64,000 bases of DNA from Pelagibacteraceae bacterium AG-404-N13 (GCA_003216255.1 QCJD01000003.1:1-64000); one strand, 5' to 3'. Positions 7,768 through 17,523 are shown, numbered from the stretch's first letter. A program made the numbers and translations. Notes: a model not told the origin generated them from the sequence alone.

Positions 7768-9009
7768 TTATTGTCCAATAATTGCACCAACATTGAAAAT
7801 TGGCGAATACATTGCAATCATTAATCCACCGATCATAACGCCCATGAATACAATCATAATTGGTTCAATTAAACTAGACATGTTATCAACGGCTGTATCA
7901 AATTCTTCTTCGTAATAATTTGCAACCGAAGTAAACATTTCATCTAAATTACCTGTTTGTTCTCCAACTGAAATTAACTGACTGAAAGTTGGTGGAAAAG
8001 TTGGTTCTTTTAAAAATAGTTTGGTTAAAGTATCTCCAGAGAAAACTCCTTTTTTTACATTTTCAAGAGCAAGAGTTACAACATCATTATTACTAACTTG
8101 TTTTGCGATTTCGATACTTTCTAACAAATTAACTCCGGCACCACTTAAGTTACCCATAATTAAAGAAACTCTAGCTATTAAAGATTTTAAAATCATGTCG
8201 CCAAATACTGGCATTTTTAAAACTCTTTGGTGCCATTTATATCTAATTGCAGGAATTTTAGCTGTTAAGTATTTAAAAACCCCGAAACCAACTACAAGAA
8301 CTAAGAATGTAATTAATCCACCAGAACCTCTCATAAAATTACTCGCAGTCATTATAACTGCTGTAGGAGTTGGAAGAGGAATACCCATACCTTCATACAT
8401 TTCAGCAAATATTGGGACCACTTTAATTAACATAAAAACCATGACAGTGATTGCAGTAACAAACATCACCATAGGATACATTAGTGCGCTTTTAATTTTC
8501 TTTTTTACTTTTTCTCTTTTTTCTAATGAATCCACTAATTTAAGTAAGAATACATCTAGTTTTCCACTAGCCTCTCCTGCTTTGATCAAGTTAATGTAAA
8601 TATTGTCAAATATTTTTGGATATTTTTCAAAACATTTTGACAAAGTTAATCCACCCTCCAAACTCTTTCTAATATCTTCTACAATAATTTTTAATTCTGG
8701 ATGCTCTAACTGATCTCTCAACATGCCTAGCACATTAAGAATTGGTAAGCCCGCTTTGACCATTGTTGCAAATTGCTTGGAAAATATAACAACATCTTCT
8801 GGTTTTACTTTTTTCTTGAATAAACTTAATCCGCCACCTTCCTTTTTCTTCTTTTCTGCAGCTTTTTTCTTAGTTCTAATGAGTTTTGTTATGATAATTT
8901 TTTGCTCTTTTAGTTTAAAAGAAGCCTCTTCTTGGCTTAGCGCTTCAATAGATCCTTCAACGTATTTACCTGCGGATATTCCCTTATATGAGTAAGTTTC
9001 TGATGACAT
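7768..9009 (-). CDS. pilC: Type IV pilus inner-membrane platform protein
   Basis: A 413-residue GspF/PilC family protein with a soluble N-terminal segment (YSYKGISAGKYVEGSIEA) and two repeated GspF domains. The first is at about 80-205 (FSKQFATMVKAGLPILNVL) and the second at about 280-405 (KSLIARVSLIMGNLSGAGVNLLESI), with membrane segments near 180-205, 230-250 and 385-405. PilC couples the PilB/PilT motors to pilin extraction. A lysine run at about 46-70 is unusually dense. It lies 6 bases downstream of pilB in the order secretin-pilB-pilC, as in many type IV pilus operons. Confidence 0.92.
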   Translation of the reverse strand: MSSETYSYKGISAGKYVEGSIEALSQEEASFKLKEQKIIITKLIRTKKKAAEKKKKEGGGLSLFKKKVKPEDVVIFSKQFATMVKAGLPILNVLGMLRDQLEHPELKIIVEDIRKSLEGGLTLSKCFEKYPKIFDNIYINLIKAGEASGKLDVFLLKLVDSLEKREKVKKKIKSALMYPMVMFVTAITVMVFMLIKVVPIFAEMYEGMGIPLPTPTAVIMTASNFMRGSGGLITFLVLVVGFGVFKYLTAKIPAIRYKWHQRVLKMPVFGDMILKSLIARVSLIMGNLSGAGVNLLESIEIAKQVSNNDVVTLALENVKKGVFSGDTLTKLFLKEPTFPPTFSQLISVGEQTGNLDEMFTSVANYYEEEFDTAVDNMSSLIEPIMIVFMGVMIGGLMIAMYSPIFNVGAIIGQ

Positions 9010-9015
9010 TATTGA

Positions 9016-10764
9016 TTACTCCATTGATAAGACGCGATCGAACTCTCTAAAATTTAAATCTCCTGCTAAAATCATTTCTCGACCCATGTCGCTCATAGTT
9101 CTAAAACCTTCTTTTTGTGCTATTGCCTTAAGTTCAGGAGTAGTTGCTTTTGCTAAAATAGCTTCCTTAATTGGTTTTGTAACATTAAGCACTTCATAAA
9201 TACCCATTCGTCCTTTGTAACCACTATCTTTGCATTTTGGACAGCCTTTTCCTCTTAAAACTTTTGCTCTAGAAGCTTGCTCAGGTGTAAAACCAAAATC
9301 TTCTAATACTTTAGGTGTAACATCAGGATCTGGTTCTCTACAATCACTACAAGTTTTTCTTGCTAATCTTTGAGCTAACACCAGTGAACACGCTGCTGAA
9401 ATTAAATAATCAGGAGTTCCCATGTTTTGTAATCTGGTAATTGAACTTGGAGCATCATTTGTGTGCAAAGTGCTGAATACTAAGTGACCAGTTAGAGCAG
9501 CTTTTAATCCTATGTCTACAGTTTCTTTGTCCCTCATCTCTCCAACTAGAATTATTTCAGGGTCTTGCCTTAAGAAAGATCTAAGCGCAGCTCCAAAATT
9601 TAATCCAATATCATCTTTAATTTGAACTTGTCCTACTCCATCTAATTCATATTCAACTGGATCTTCTGCGGTTAGGATATTTAAGTGTGGTTGAGATACT
9701 TCTTTTAAAATACTATAAAGTGTAGTTGTTTTACCAGAACCGGTTGGTCCAGTAACCAATATCAATCCCTGGGTTCCATGAATTGCTTTTCTTAAATTCT
9801 TAAGATCATTTTGCTCAAAATTTAATTGTTCCAAACTAATATCTCCAGCGTCTTTATTTAAAACCCGCATTACTATTCTTTCATTGTTTGCGGTAGGTAA
9901 AATTGACAGACGAAGATCAACTACTTTACCATCTATTTTGAATGGTATAGCGCCATCTTGTGGCAACCTTCTTTCAGCAATATCTAATTTACCCATAATT
10001 TTAAATCTGGTAACGACTGCTCCATAATTAGAATGTAAAAATTTTGCAAAATGTTCTTGCTCCTGTAGCATACCGTCTAGACGATATCTTACTCTTGATG
10101 AAAATCTGTAAGGTTCAATGTGAATATCAGATACTCCAGATTTAATTGCTTCTGCAACAACTGCTGTTGAAAATTTAATAACTTCAGACTCATTTTCTAG
10201 AGCTTCTATATCTTCCTCTGGTTTTTCATCTAATACTTCTGCATTTTCATCAACATCATAATCAAAAGTTTGGATTTTCTCCTTATTTGCCTTTTGGATA
10301 GATTCAATAGTTGTTTCACCTTCTTTTAATAATTTTTGTATAAAATTTGATATTTGAGTTACTTTAGCCGCATGTAATTCAATATCTTTCTTAGTAATCG
10401 TTTTTAAGTTTCTCATTAAACTTAATTTTGAACTATCAGAAATAGCAATGTGTAATGTTTTGCCTTCAACTTTAAATGGTGCAATAAAATTCATTCTAAC
10501 ATAATTTGATGGTAAAACATTTTTAACTTCATCTGCAATTTCCATTTGTTCTAGATCAACAATTTGTAAAGATTGTTCTTTTACTAAAAGATCCAAAATT
10601 TTATCTTCATCGGTTAATTTTAATTCGAAGACTGCATCAAGTTGAGATTTATTTCCTTCGGAAGAAGCTTTTTTAATACTAATCAGATCTTTTCCAGAAA
10701 TTATATCTTGATCAATAAGAATGTTTATCAGGTTTATTTCTGACTCTCTGCTTATATCTATCAT
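9016..10764 (-). CDS. pilB: Type IV pilus extension ATPase
   Basis: This 582-residue GspE/PilB ATPase has the N-terminal MshEN/T2SSE domain (about 10-145), a long acidic linker (about 165-195) and the AAA-like motor domain. Walker A is GPTGSGKTT at 339-347, followed by the Asp box (LTAEDPVEYELDG), Walker B (ILVGEMRDKET) and the His box (STLHTNDA). The zinc-binding tetracysteine is intact at C472, C475, C508 and C511. It powers pilus extension at the cytoplasmic face of PilC. It begins one base after the secretin stop codon, so the genes are surely read together. The Cys4 motif and the separate PilT at 15253 distinguish it as the extension motor. Confidence 0.93.
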   Translation of the reverse strand: MIDISRESEINLINILIDQDIISGKDLISIKKASSEGNKSQLDAVFELKLTDEDKILDLLVKEQSLQIVDLEQMEIADEVKNVLPSNYVRMNFIAPFKVEGKTLHIAISDSSKLSLMRNLKTITKKDIELHAAKVTQISNFIQKLLKEGETTIESIQKANKEKIQTFDYDVDENAEVLDEKPEEDIEALENESEVIKFSTAVVAEAIKSGVSDIHIEPYRFSSRVRYRLDGMLQEQEHFAKFLHSNYGAVVTRFKIMGKLDIAERRLPQDGAIPFKIDGKVVDLRLSILPTANNERIVMRVLNKDAGDISLEQLNFEQNDLKNLRKAIHGTQGLILVTGPTGSGKTTTLYSILKEVSQPHLNILTAEDPVEYELDGVGQVQIKDDIGLNFGAALRSFLRQDPEIILVGEMRDKETVDIGLKAALTGHLVFSTLHTNDAPSSITRLQNMGTPDYLISAACSLVLAQRLARKTCSDCREPDPDVTPKVLEDFGFTPEQASRAKVLRGKGCPKCKDSGYKGRMGIYEVLNVTKPIKEAILAKATTPELKAIAQKEGFRTMSDMGREMILAGDLNFREFDRVLSME

Positions 10765-10765
10765 T

Positions 10766-12310
10766 TTACAAAATTCTCGGTGCTATAAATACCAATAATT
10801 CATCAAGGTTATCAGATTTTGAAGTACCTTTAAAGAGATTGCCTATAACTGGCATATTTCCTAGTCCAGGTGTTTGTCCTTTGCTGCTTGCAATAACATT
10901 TTTCTTAATTCCACCAATAACCACTATATCTCCATCTGCAACTAATAACTTGGTCACAATTTCCATTTTATTAATTGGTGGCTCATCAGACTCTGCTGCT
11001 CTATTAGGGGTATCATTGTTTACCTTAATGCTCAAAAGTACATTTCCATCGCCAATTATACTTGGTGTTACTTCTAATTTTAATGCTGCTTCTTTAAAAG
11101 ATGTTGTAGTTGTTCCCTCAGATGTTGTTTGATAAGGAATTTCTTCACCTTGAGTTACTGTCGCTGATTGATTATCTAAAGTAAATACTTTTGGATTAGA
11201 AATAGTCTTACCTAACCCTAAAGTTTCAAGCGCTGTAATTTCTGCTTTTAATACGCCACTCCCTGTTCTTTTTAAAATACCAATTCCACTAGTTGCACCT
11301 GTTGCAGCAAAGTTTGTAAGACTATCTGTTGCTGATCCTAGGTCTGAAACAGTACCAATATCTGTTCCAGGAGTGGCTCCTGAACTTCCACCAACTATTC
11401 CTCCAACAATTTCTTGGTTTCTTACATAATATCCGCCAAGCCTGCTACCTAAAGCTCTTTCGAAATCTGAATTTGCTTCAACTATAAAAGCTTCGATTAA
11501 AACTTGTTTAGTTCTAATATCAATTTCTTTCATTAATTTATCAACTACATCTAAATCTCTTTCTTTTCCTCTGACAATTATTGACCTGGTTGTTTTTTCT
11601 TCTGTAACTTGTATTGGTGTATACTCGGTATCTCCAGATCTCTGGGTAAATAACTCTTCAATTGTTGCTTTTGCTTGCTCTGGAGTTATATAATATAATC
11701 TAAATATTTCTGAAATAATTGGTTCAACGCTGTCTTCTAATTCAACTTTACGTTTAACTGCTTGAGCTCTATCTGATTTATAATTTTCTTGAGCTGTAAG
11801 ATTTTCAGGAGAGTGAACTCTTATCAAGTTTGAACCAACATCGATATCCGACGCATAATTTTTCATATCTAACAATGCTTGAAATGCTTTGTCCCAAGGC
11901 ACATCAACTAATTCAGCTGAAATTGCACCCGCAACTTCATCTCCAACTAAAACATTTATCTCACCAATTTTTCCCATTAAATTCATTGTTTCTTTAAAGT
12001 CTAAATTTTTAAATTTTAATGTAACTCTTTGTTTTAACTGAGGATAAGAGTCTGGAATTAACAAATAGTTTCTTTGGGCTTCTGAAGATATTTTTTTTCT
12101 TTTACCATAAACTTTTTTTCCATCAGAAGGTTTTGGTCCAAGATCTAAAGTTTTTTGTATTTCAGCTCTTCCATCTTTTTTAATATTATCTTTAATTAGA
12201 GGTGTATTATGTTTAAAAGGTTTGTTTGCTTCTTTAACAGCTTGGCATCCACTAAGTATAAAAGCAAAAAATAGTAATCCAAAATAATTTATTAATTTTT
12301 TAGTATTCAT
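10766..12310 (-). CDS. Secretin of the type IV pilus (PilQ/MshL-like lipoprotein)
   Basis: This 514-residue protein begins with a lipoprotein signal (LSGC, Cys22). A periplasmic region follows with the STN/secretin N-domain (about 95-165) and a further N-domain near 195-275. The secretin core (about 350-514) has the conserved VPVIGNLF-like signature as MPVIGNLFKGTSK and ends DELLVFIAPRIL. It should form the outer-membrane gate for the pilus. The lipobox and short N-terminal region resemble MshL/BfpB-type secretins more than the longer PilQ with AMIN domains, so I leave the symbol open. It overlaps the preceding pilP-like gene by 11 bases. Confidence 0.9.
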   Translation of the reverse strand: MNTKKLINYFGLLFFAFILSGCQAVKEANKPFKHNTPLIKDNIKKDGRAEIQKTLDLGPKPSDGKKVYGKRKKISSEAQRNYLLIPDSYPQLKQRVTLKFKNLDFKETMNLMGKIGEINVLVGDEVAGAISAELVDVPWDKAFQALLDMKNYASDIDVGSNLIRVHSPENLTAQENYKSDRAQAVKRKVELEDSVEPIISEIFRLYYITPEQAKATIEELFTQRSGDTEYTPIQVTEEKTTRSIIVRGKERDLDVVDKLMKEIDIRTKQVLIEAFIVEANSDFERALGSRLGGYYVRNQEIVGGIVGGSSGATPGTDIGTVSDLGSATDSLTNFAATGATSGIGILKRTGSGVLKAEITALETLGLGKTISNPKVFTLDNQSATVTQGEEIPYQTTSEGTTTTSFKEAALKLEVTPSIIGDGNVLLSIKVNNDTPNRAAESDEPPINKMEIVTKLLVADGDIVVIGGIKKNVIASSKGQTPGLGNMPVIGNLFKGTSKSDNLDELLVFIAPRIL

Positions 12311-12746
12311 CTGCCTCTCTAATTACATTGTTAAAGTCCAAAATCATAAATGATTTATCTTCTTTTTCAAAAATTGCTTCATTTAATCTTAAATCAACTA
12401 ATTTAATTTTTCCAAGATATTGGCCTATTGTAACTGTAATAACTTCTCCTCCTGCGTTTACTAAAGAAATATAACTATTATCTTTACCTGAAATAAGACC
12501 TGCAAGTTTAAAATTGTAAAGACTCATTTCATCTTGTTGCTCCTCATCTGAAACATCTCCACCTAAAGATCCTGTGGAGCCTTCGTTACCTGCAAAAGGA
12601 TCATTCAATGGAACATCCTCATCTTCTTGTAATTCATCAACTACTTTTTCCACACTTTCACTCAGATCAGTAGAATGATTATCAGCATAACTTACTGTTA
12701 TGAAAAATGAAAAAAATAATGTTAGAAAAAATTTAAAAAAATTCAT
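12300..12746 (-). CDS. pilP: PilP-like pilus alignment protein
   Basis: A 148-residue exported protein: signal peptide at 1-21 (cleavage after SYA), an acidic low-complexity stretch (about 25-70), then a small beta domain from about 78, LAGLISGKDNSYISLV, GEVITVTIGQYLGKIKLVDL, ending near FMILDFNN. This matches the PilP/MshK/GspC homology-region plan, in which the beta domain contacts the secretin and the PilN-PilO dimer. It lacks a lipobox, unlike classical PilP. Gene order (pilMN-pilO-this-secretin) and overlaps of 14 and 11 bases with its neighbours support the role more than sequence alone. Confidence 0.75.
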   Translation of the reverse strand: MNFFKFFLTLFFSFFITVSYADNHSTDLSESVEKVVDELQEDEDVPLNDPFAGNEGSTGSLGGDVSDEEQQDEMSLYNFKLAGLISGKDNSYISLVNAGGEVITVTIGQYLGKIKLVDLRLNEAIFEKEDKSFMILDFNNVIREADEY

Positions 12747-13371
12747 TTGGTAATCCTACTATCGTTAACTCTCCAGTTGCAATTACAGAACCATTCTTAT
12801 CTCCTTGCACAACATTAATCAACTCTTTATCAAAATTTAGCATTTTCTTTGATTTTGCTACAGCTCTTTTGAATTTTATGTAACTTAAAAAATTACCCTT
12901 TATCTCATAATCAACAGGAATTTGATAATATGAGATCTGATTTGCTTTAAGTAGTTCTTCAGGTTGTTGGGCTATTCCTTGCTTTAAAATTGGTTTAGGT
13001 TTCTTTTTTTCAATTCTTGAAATAACTAAACCATATGCTCCTGCAAATCTACTAAGGCTTTTATATAGTCCTTCGACTTCAGCTTTGGAATGAAATAATC
13101 TTGAATTTTTTTTAACTATTGGCTCTAGTTCTTTAATCTTTTTTCTAATAATTATTATATCGTTTTCAAACTTTTGTATCTCTTGTTCTTTTAATAGTTG
13201 GTCGTCATATTTTGCTTTTCTCTCTTCAACCATTGGATTTAAGATTGCGTAGTAAATAATTATAAATAGAATTATAGAACCTAATCCAATACCAAATTTA
13301 ATTAATGTTTTTTTATCAAAGGCTGCGAACTTTGCCTTAAGATCATCCATTGTAATATTATTTAAATCCAT
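12733..13371 (-). CDS. pilO: PilO-like inner-membrane alignment protein
   Basis: I place the start at the ATG at 13371, which overlaps the pilMN stop in a TAATG, giving 212 residues; an in-frame ATG at 13392 would add seven residues. A short cytoplasmic part precedes one membrane segment (about residues 27-46 of the shorter form). A coiled coil (about 50-95) and a ferredoxin-like periplasmic domain follow, as in PilO/MshJ. PilO pairs with PilN and links PilM to PilP and the secretin. The order pilM-N-O-P-Q is conserved here, with N fused to M. Confidence 0.82.
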   Translation of the reverse strand: MDLNNITMDDLKAKFAAFDKKTLIKFGIGLGSIILFIIIYYAILNPMVEERKAKYDDQLLKEQEIQKFENDIIIIRKKIKELEPIVKKNSRLFHSKAEVEGLYKSLSRFAGAYGLVISRIEKKKPKPILKQGIAQQPEELLKANQISYYQIPVDYEIKGNFLSYIKFKRAVAKSKKMLNFDKELINVVQGDKNGSVIATGELTIVGLPNEFF

Positions 13372-15080
13372 TATGCGGCCCCTATTATACAAGCAATTAT
13401 AAAACCTTTCATATTTCTAGTATTGTCACTACTAGTAGGCAGATTCATGCTTGCTAATGATGCTTGAGTAATTAATTTTTTATTATTTAAATTGCTGATT
13501 AGCTTTAAAATATCCTGGTCGCTAGCAGCCAGACCTTCAATTATAACTCGATCACTTCCATTATAATCAATTTTTAGAAATCTCACTCTTTTTGGAACTG
13601 CAGAAGCGATTTGGGCCAAAACTCTAAAATTAATTTTTTTATTTGATTTGATAGAACTACTTAATTCTAAAGATTTGTTTAACTTTCCAAGTTCTTTTGA
13701 AAATTTATTAACCTCTGCTTCTTTTAATTGATGGTTCTGTACAATTTGGTCGTAGTTACTGACTTTACTATTTAAAGAAGTTATTTGCCAAAATGATAGA
13801 CCAAATAAAATTATGTAAATAATTGAAACTATCCCTATAACTCCTTTAAATGCAAAATTAGAAAATGCTTTTGCTTTTTTTTGAGCTATCATAGAATCTC
13901 TATTTGGCAGCAAGTTGATATTTTTAACTGCTGTTACAAATTTGTAATAACCAAAAACATCTAATTTTCTAAACGCTAAACCTAATACAGTTGAAAAGTA
14001 GGAACGGTTTTCAAATTTAACACTTTCTTCTAGCTGAGCGGGAATCTTTAATCCATCCATTGGATCAAATAAATTAAAACCAGTATTTACTAGATTTTTT
14101 CTAAAACTTGCAAGATAAGTTTCAACGTTAGGTAGATTTGATGTAACTTTTAAATTTCTAATTCTTTTTTCATATTTTGTTTCAAAATCTTGTACTGCTT
14201 GTTTAACCTGGGTGACATATCTACGAACTAATGCGTCCATCTCTTCTTGATTATTAGATTCAATTAAAGTTGTTCTATCTTGTGCTCTAATAAAGATATC
14301 TGTTATTATCGGATTATTTTCGTATAAAATCATTACATAGTTTTCATCTAACCCAAATTCTAAAACAGCTGTTAAATTTGAATCTTCTATTGACCCTGAC
14401 ATTTGATTTATTTGATCAACAGCAGATTTTAATGCAAAACATTTGACATCAATTATAACTGCGTTCAGCCCACCCTTCTTAATAATATCTGTATAACTAT
14501 TTATGTCTGCTAATTTTGAAGCAACAAATAATATGTCCATCGTATTATTTTTCTCGTCTCTATTAATAACTTGATGAAAAATAGAATAATCATCTAAATT
14601 GTCAGTTAATTGAACTAAATTTTCCCACAAAGAGTCTGATGCAATTGCAGTTTTAAGTTCTTCGTCAGTCATAAGTGGACTGGTAACCACTCTAATTATT
14701 GCGCTTGTAACCGGTATTGCGATTGCTGCGTTAGAGGTTGAGATTTTAGATTTTTGTAAAGCAATTTTTAGTTCGTCTGCTACTTTATCTGGATGTTCTA
14801 ATACTGTTGCATTTTCTGGGATTCCATCAAATTTATGGCAATAAAATTTTTCTAAAACCCATTGATTTGATTTATTGCTTGAAATTTGAGCTAATCTAAT
14901 TTCATTAGAAGTTAAATCTACTCCAACTATTTCCTCTCCTTTTGCTGAAGACTTGCCCAATCTACTTTTTAAAAATTTGCTAAAAAAATTTTCTTTTTTT
15001 GGTTTTTCTCCCGCTGGAGGTGAAATTTCAGGAGATGTTGCACCCTTTTTTTTTAATAAATTAGCAAATAAGCTCTTCAT
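13371..15080 (-). CDS. PilM-PilN fusion protein
   Basis: A 569-residue protein. After a basic, low-complexity start (1-47), residues 50-360 form an actin-like PilM domain: EEIVGVDLTSNEIRLAQIS at the start, AIPVTSAIIRVV, and VLEFGLDENYVMILYE as the second phosphate loop. From about 388 the sequence becomes PilN: INLLPNRD, the hallmark that normally binds PilM, then a membrane helix at 411-431, a coiled coil (about 437-475) and a periplasmic domain. In most type IV pilus systems PilM and PilN are separate and held together by this very INLLP peptide; here they are covalently joined. MSHA-type MshI proteins are a possible relative. It is the first gene of the minus-strand pil operon. Confidence 0.85.
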   Translation of the reverse strand: MKSLFANLLKKKGATSPEISPPAGEKPKKENFFSKFLKSRLGKSSAKGEEIVGVDLTSNEIRLAQISSNKSNQWVLEKFYCHKFDGIPENATVLEHPDKVADELKIALQKSKISTSNAAIAIPVTSAIIRVVTSPLMTDEELKTAIASDSLWENLVQLTDNLDDYSIFHQVINRDEKNNTMDILFVASKLADINSYTDIIKKGGLNAVIIDVKCFALKSAVDQINQMSGSIEDSNLTAVLEFGLDENYVMILYENNPIITDIFIRAQDRTTLIESNNQEEMDALVRRYVTQVKQAVQDFETKYEKRIRNLKVTSNLPNVETYLASFRKNLVNTGFNLFDPMDGLKIPAQLEESVKFENRSYFSTVLGLAFRKLDVFGYYKFVTAVKNINLLPNRDSMIAQKKAKAFSNFAFKGVIGIVSIIYIILFGLSFWQITSLNSKVSNYDQIVQNHQLKEAEVNKFSKELGKLNKSLELSSSIKSNKKINFRVLAQIASAVPKRVRFLKIDYNGSDRVIIEGLAASDQDILKLISNLNNKKLITQASLASMNLPTSSDNTRNMKGFIIACIIGAA

Positions 15081-15252
15081 TAGATTTTAATATTATCTCT
15101 AAATTGATTTGCTTATATTTATATATTAATGAATTAATTTATCTAACAAAATTTCAATATTTTTTAAAAAACACTTAAAATAAGGTGGTTAATTTGGGTC
15201 AAAATCTTTATTTGTATATTAGATTTGGTCAATTTATAGTATCAATGTCAAA

Positions 15253-16269
15253 ATGTTTGAAAAATTAGAAGAACTAGCAAAAAATAATAAAAAAATTTCA
15301 GACTTTCATATTAGGTCTGGGTCGCCACTGGGTTATAGGCAAACAGGTGAAATTATTCAAGTACCGGAAGTAGTTGTTAAAGAACAAGATATTAAAGATT
15401 TGCTTTCAATGAACTGTAATGAAGAAGAGTTAGAAAAATTTGAAAAAACTCATGAATTAGATTCAGCAATTACCCTAAGTGGTTTAAGATTTAGAGCTAA
15501 TTTTTATAAAACAATTAACGGACCTGCTTGTGTTTGTAGAAGAGTAGAAAGCAAAATTCCTGATATGGAACAATTTAGTCTTCCTCAAGTCTTATATGAC
15601 ATAATAGATATGCATAAAGGTTTAGTTCTGGTTACTGGACCAACTGGATCTGGAAAATCAACAACGCTTGCAGCAATAGTAAATGAAATTAATAAAACAA
15701 GAACAGCAAATATTATAACAGTTGAAGATCCTGTAGAATTTATTCATAAAGATAATAAGAGTATTGTTTCGCATAGAGAAGTAGGAAAACAAACTCAATC
15801 TTTTGCAGCTGCTCTTAAGGCAGCTCTTAGAGAAGATCCAGACGTAATATTAGTTGGAGAGATGAGAGATTTAGAAACTGTTAGTTTAGCACTTACTGCA
15901 GCTGAGACTGGGCATTTAGTATTTGGAACTTTGCATACTAGTGGTGCACCTAGTACAATTAATAGAATTATTGATGTATTTCCTCCAGAACAACAAGCTC
16001 AAATTAGAGCGCAAATTTCAACATCGCTTAAAATGGTGGTAACGCAAAGATTGTTTAAAACTAAAGACGGCCAAGGAAGATGTGGTGCTTTTGAAGTAAT
16101 GAAATGCACGCCCCCTGTTCAAAATTTAATCCGTGAGGCAAAAATTCATCAAATACCAAGTATCATGCAAACAGCAGTTAGAGATGGAATGATTACTATG
16201 GAAAAATCAATTCAGGATCTTGTTGGCTCAGGAAAAATAGATGCCAATGCAGCAAAAGCAGAACATTAA
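15253..16269 (+). CDS. pilT: Type IV pilus retraction ATPase
   Basis: This 338-residue protein is a full-length PilT: an N-terminal PAS-like domain (DFHIRSGSPLGYRQTGEI), then the motor with Walker A GPTGSGKST at 129-137, the Asp box (ITVEDPVEFIHKD), Walker B (VILVGEMRDLETV) and the His box (FGTLHTSGA). The C-terminal retraction motif is recognisable as VQNLIREAKIHQIPS, close to the PilT AIRNLIRE signature. It has no tetracysteine, unlike PilB. PilT drives depolymerisation and so twitching, DNA uptake or surface retraction. It opens the plus-strand operon, divergent from pilMN, and its 3' end overlaps the next gene by 29 bases. Confidence 0.95.
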   Translation: MFEKLEELAKNNKKISDFHIRSGSPLGYRQTGEIIQVPEVVVKEQDIKDLLSMNCNEEELEKFEKTHELDSAITLSGLRFRANFYKTINGPACVCRRVESKIPDMEQFSLPQVLYDIIDMHKGLVLVTGPTGSGKSTTLAAIVNEINKTRTANIITVEDPVEFIHKDNKSIVSHREVGKQTQSFAAALKAALREDPDVILVGEMRDLETVSLALTAAETGHLVFGTLHTSGAPSTINRIIDVFPPEQQAQIRAQISTSLKMVVTQRLFKTKDGQGRCGAFEVMKCTPPVQNLIREAKIHQIPSIMQTAVRDGMITMEKSIQDLVGSGKIDANAAKAEH

Positions 16270-16957
16270 AGGTTTCTCCCTTATAGAGTTATTAGTTGTA
16301 ATTGCTATAATTTCTATAATTGCTGGAATAGGTTTTCCAGATTTTATAAAATGGCAAAGAGATAGAGATTTAAGAGCACAGCAAGAAAAAATTGCAACTT
16401 TATTTTCGACAGCAACTACACAGGTTGAAAGAGGAGCATATCCTTATGTTAGAATTGAATTTGTAAAAGATTCTTCTCCAGCTCAAATTATAGTTAAAGG
16501 AATTAATCGAGATACATTATCAAAAAAAATAAATTCATCTACAGATCCAACTTGTTCAATAAGTGACTTTACAAAAACATCTACATATGACGTTGAAGAA
16601 ATATTATCACATACTTTAAACGATAAGACTCATATTCCAACACTGGCACCAGCATCTAGTTCAGGCCAAAAATCTATTGGAAGTGGCGGCGCTATATGTT
16701 TTTCTAAAGGTGGAAAATATTTTAAACAGTATGGAAGCGCTGATTCTCAGGGTACTATAGTATTTGATAAGAGCGGAAGTCCAAAAAATAATTATGTTAC
16801 AGTTTGCCATGTAAATGATAATAAATGTAGTGCAGTTTCTGGAAACTTTGATGATGATTACCCAGCATATTTAGTAAGATACTCTAGATTTGGCCTAATA
16901 ACTAAATATAAATGGAACAGTAAAATAAAACCTAAAGGAGATTGGAGTAGTCAATAA
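16241..16957 (+). CDS. Minor pseudopilin, GspH/FimT-like
   Basis: The prepilin leader ends at Gly11 and is followed by FSLIELLVVIAIISIIAGIGF, with the conserved mature Glu5. The 238-residue product is longer than the two pilins and has a GspH/FimT-like layout, with a helix DFIKWQRDRDLRAQQEKIA followed by a beta-rich domain. It includes four cysteines (in DPTCSIS, AICFS, TVCHV and NKCSAV). Such subunits prime pilus assembly and sit at the tip with PilV, PilW, PilX and PilY1; all appear downstream. It starts inside the 3' end of pilT, so translation is probably coupled. Confidence 0.85.
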   Translation: MPMQQKQNIKGFSLIELLVVIAIISIIAGIGFPDFIKWQRDRDLRAQQEKIATLFSTATTQVERGAYPYVRIEFVKDSSPAQIIVKGINRDTLSKKINSSTDPTCSISDFTKTSTYDVEEILSHTLNDKTHIPTLAPASSSGQKSIGSGGAICFSKGGKYFKQYGSADSQGTIVFDKSGSPKNNYVTVCHVNDNKCSAVSGNFDDDYPAYLVRYSRFGLITKYKWNSKIKPKGDWSSQ

Positions 16958-16959
16958 AA

Positions 16960-17523
16960 ATGAAAAGAATATACGAAAAAGGCATTAGTCTTATCGAGGC
17001 TCTTGTTTCTACTGCAATTATCGGCATAGGATTTGTGGCAATTTTTCAAATGGTTCAATATTCTGTTCGATCAATAGATGTGTCGGGGGAAAGAACAAAA
17101 GCAACGTATTTAACTGGAATGATTGCAGAAGATTTATATTCAGATAAAGATCAAGAAAAAGGTAATACTAAATTTATTGATCTTGTTGCGGCCACTCCTT
17201 TTGAATTAAATGACTGTGATGAAAGTGGTACTAGTGCGATACCTCATCCTGACTTTGGTGATAACAATGCTTACGACAATAAAATAGAAAAGTGGAAATC
17301 TCGTTTTTCTAAAAATTATATTAAATGTATACCTACAAACACTAGTAACAAAACTGGTCCAACAGATGATAAAAAAAAGGTAAATATTTTCAAAATTTGT
17401 CATGACAAATCAGCATGCGATGTGGAATCGCCTCAAGCTCATGATGTAATTTATATGGGAAGATCAGAAGTAAACATGTTGTCTGGTGAAAAAACAAAAA
17501 TTCTATATTTCCAACTAAAATGA
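16960..17523 (+). CDS. Minor pilin, PilV-like
   Basis: This 187-residue protein has a short leader ending in Gly8, then ISLIEALVSTAIIGIGFVAIFQM, the form typical of PilV/GspI-like minor pilins (mature Glu5 present, Ala instead of Leu after it). The globular part has cysteines in NDCDES, IKCIP, KICHDK and SACDV. It follows the GspH-like gene by 2 bases and overlaps the PilW-like gene by 4 bases (ATGA). The position in the order H-V-W-X-Y1 supports the name more than sequence detail. Confidence 0.8.
   Translation: MKRIYEKGISLIEALVSTAIIGIGFVAIFQMVQYSVRSIDVSGERTKATYLTGMIAEDLYSDKDQEKGNTKFIDLVAATPFELNDCDESGTSAIPHPDFGDNNAYDNKIEKWKSRFSKNYIKCIPTNTSNKTGPTDDKKKVNIFKICHDKSACDVESPQAHDVIYMGRSEVNMLSGEKTKILYFQLK

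Noticed and set aside
8021..8995. Two antisense frames within pilC
   Set aside because: They are low-complexity shadows of a clearly conserved GspF gene, without recognisable domains.
12733..13392. pilO start at 13392
   Set aside because: The seven additional residues lie entirely inside the pilMN end; the ATG at 13371 forms the TAATG junction seen at many pairs here. The longer form remains possible.
15081..15252. Promoter boxes in the divergent pilMN/pilT gap
   Set aside because: Several TTGNNN/TATATT-like combinations exist but none has convincing spacing; in this composition chance matches are too common to assign one.
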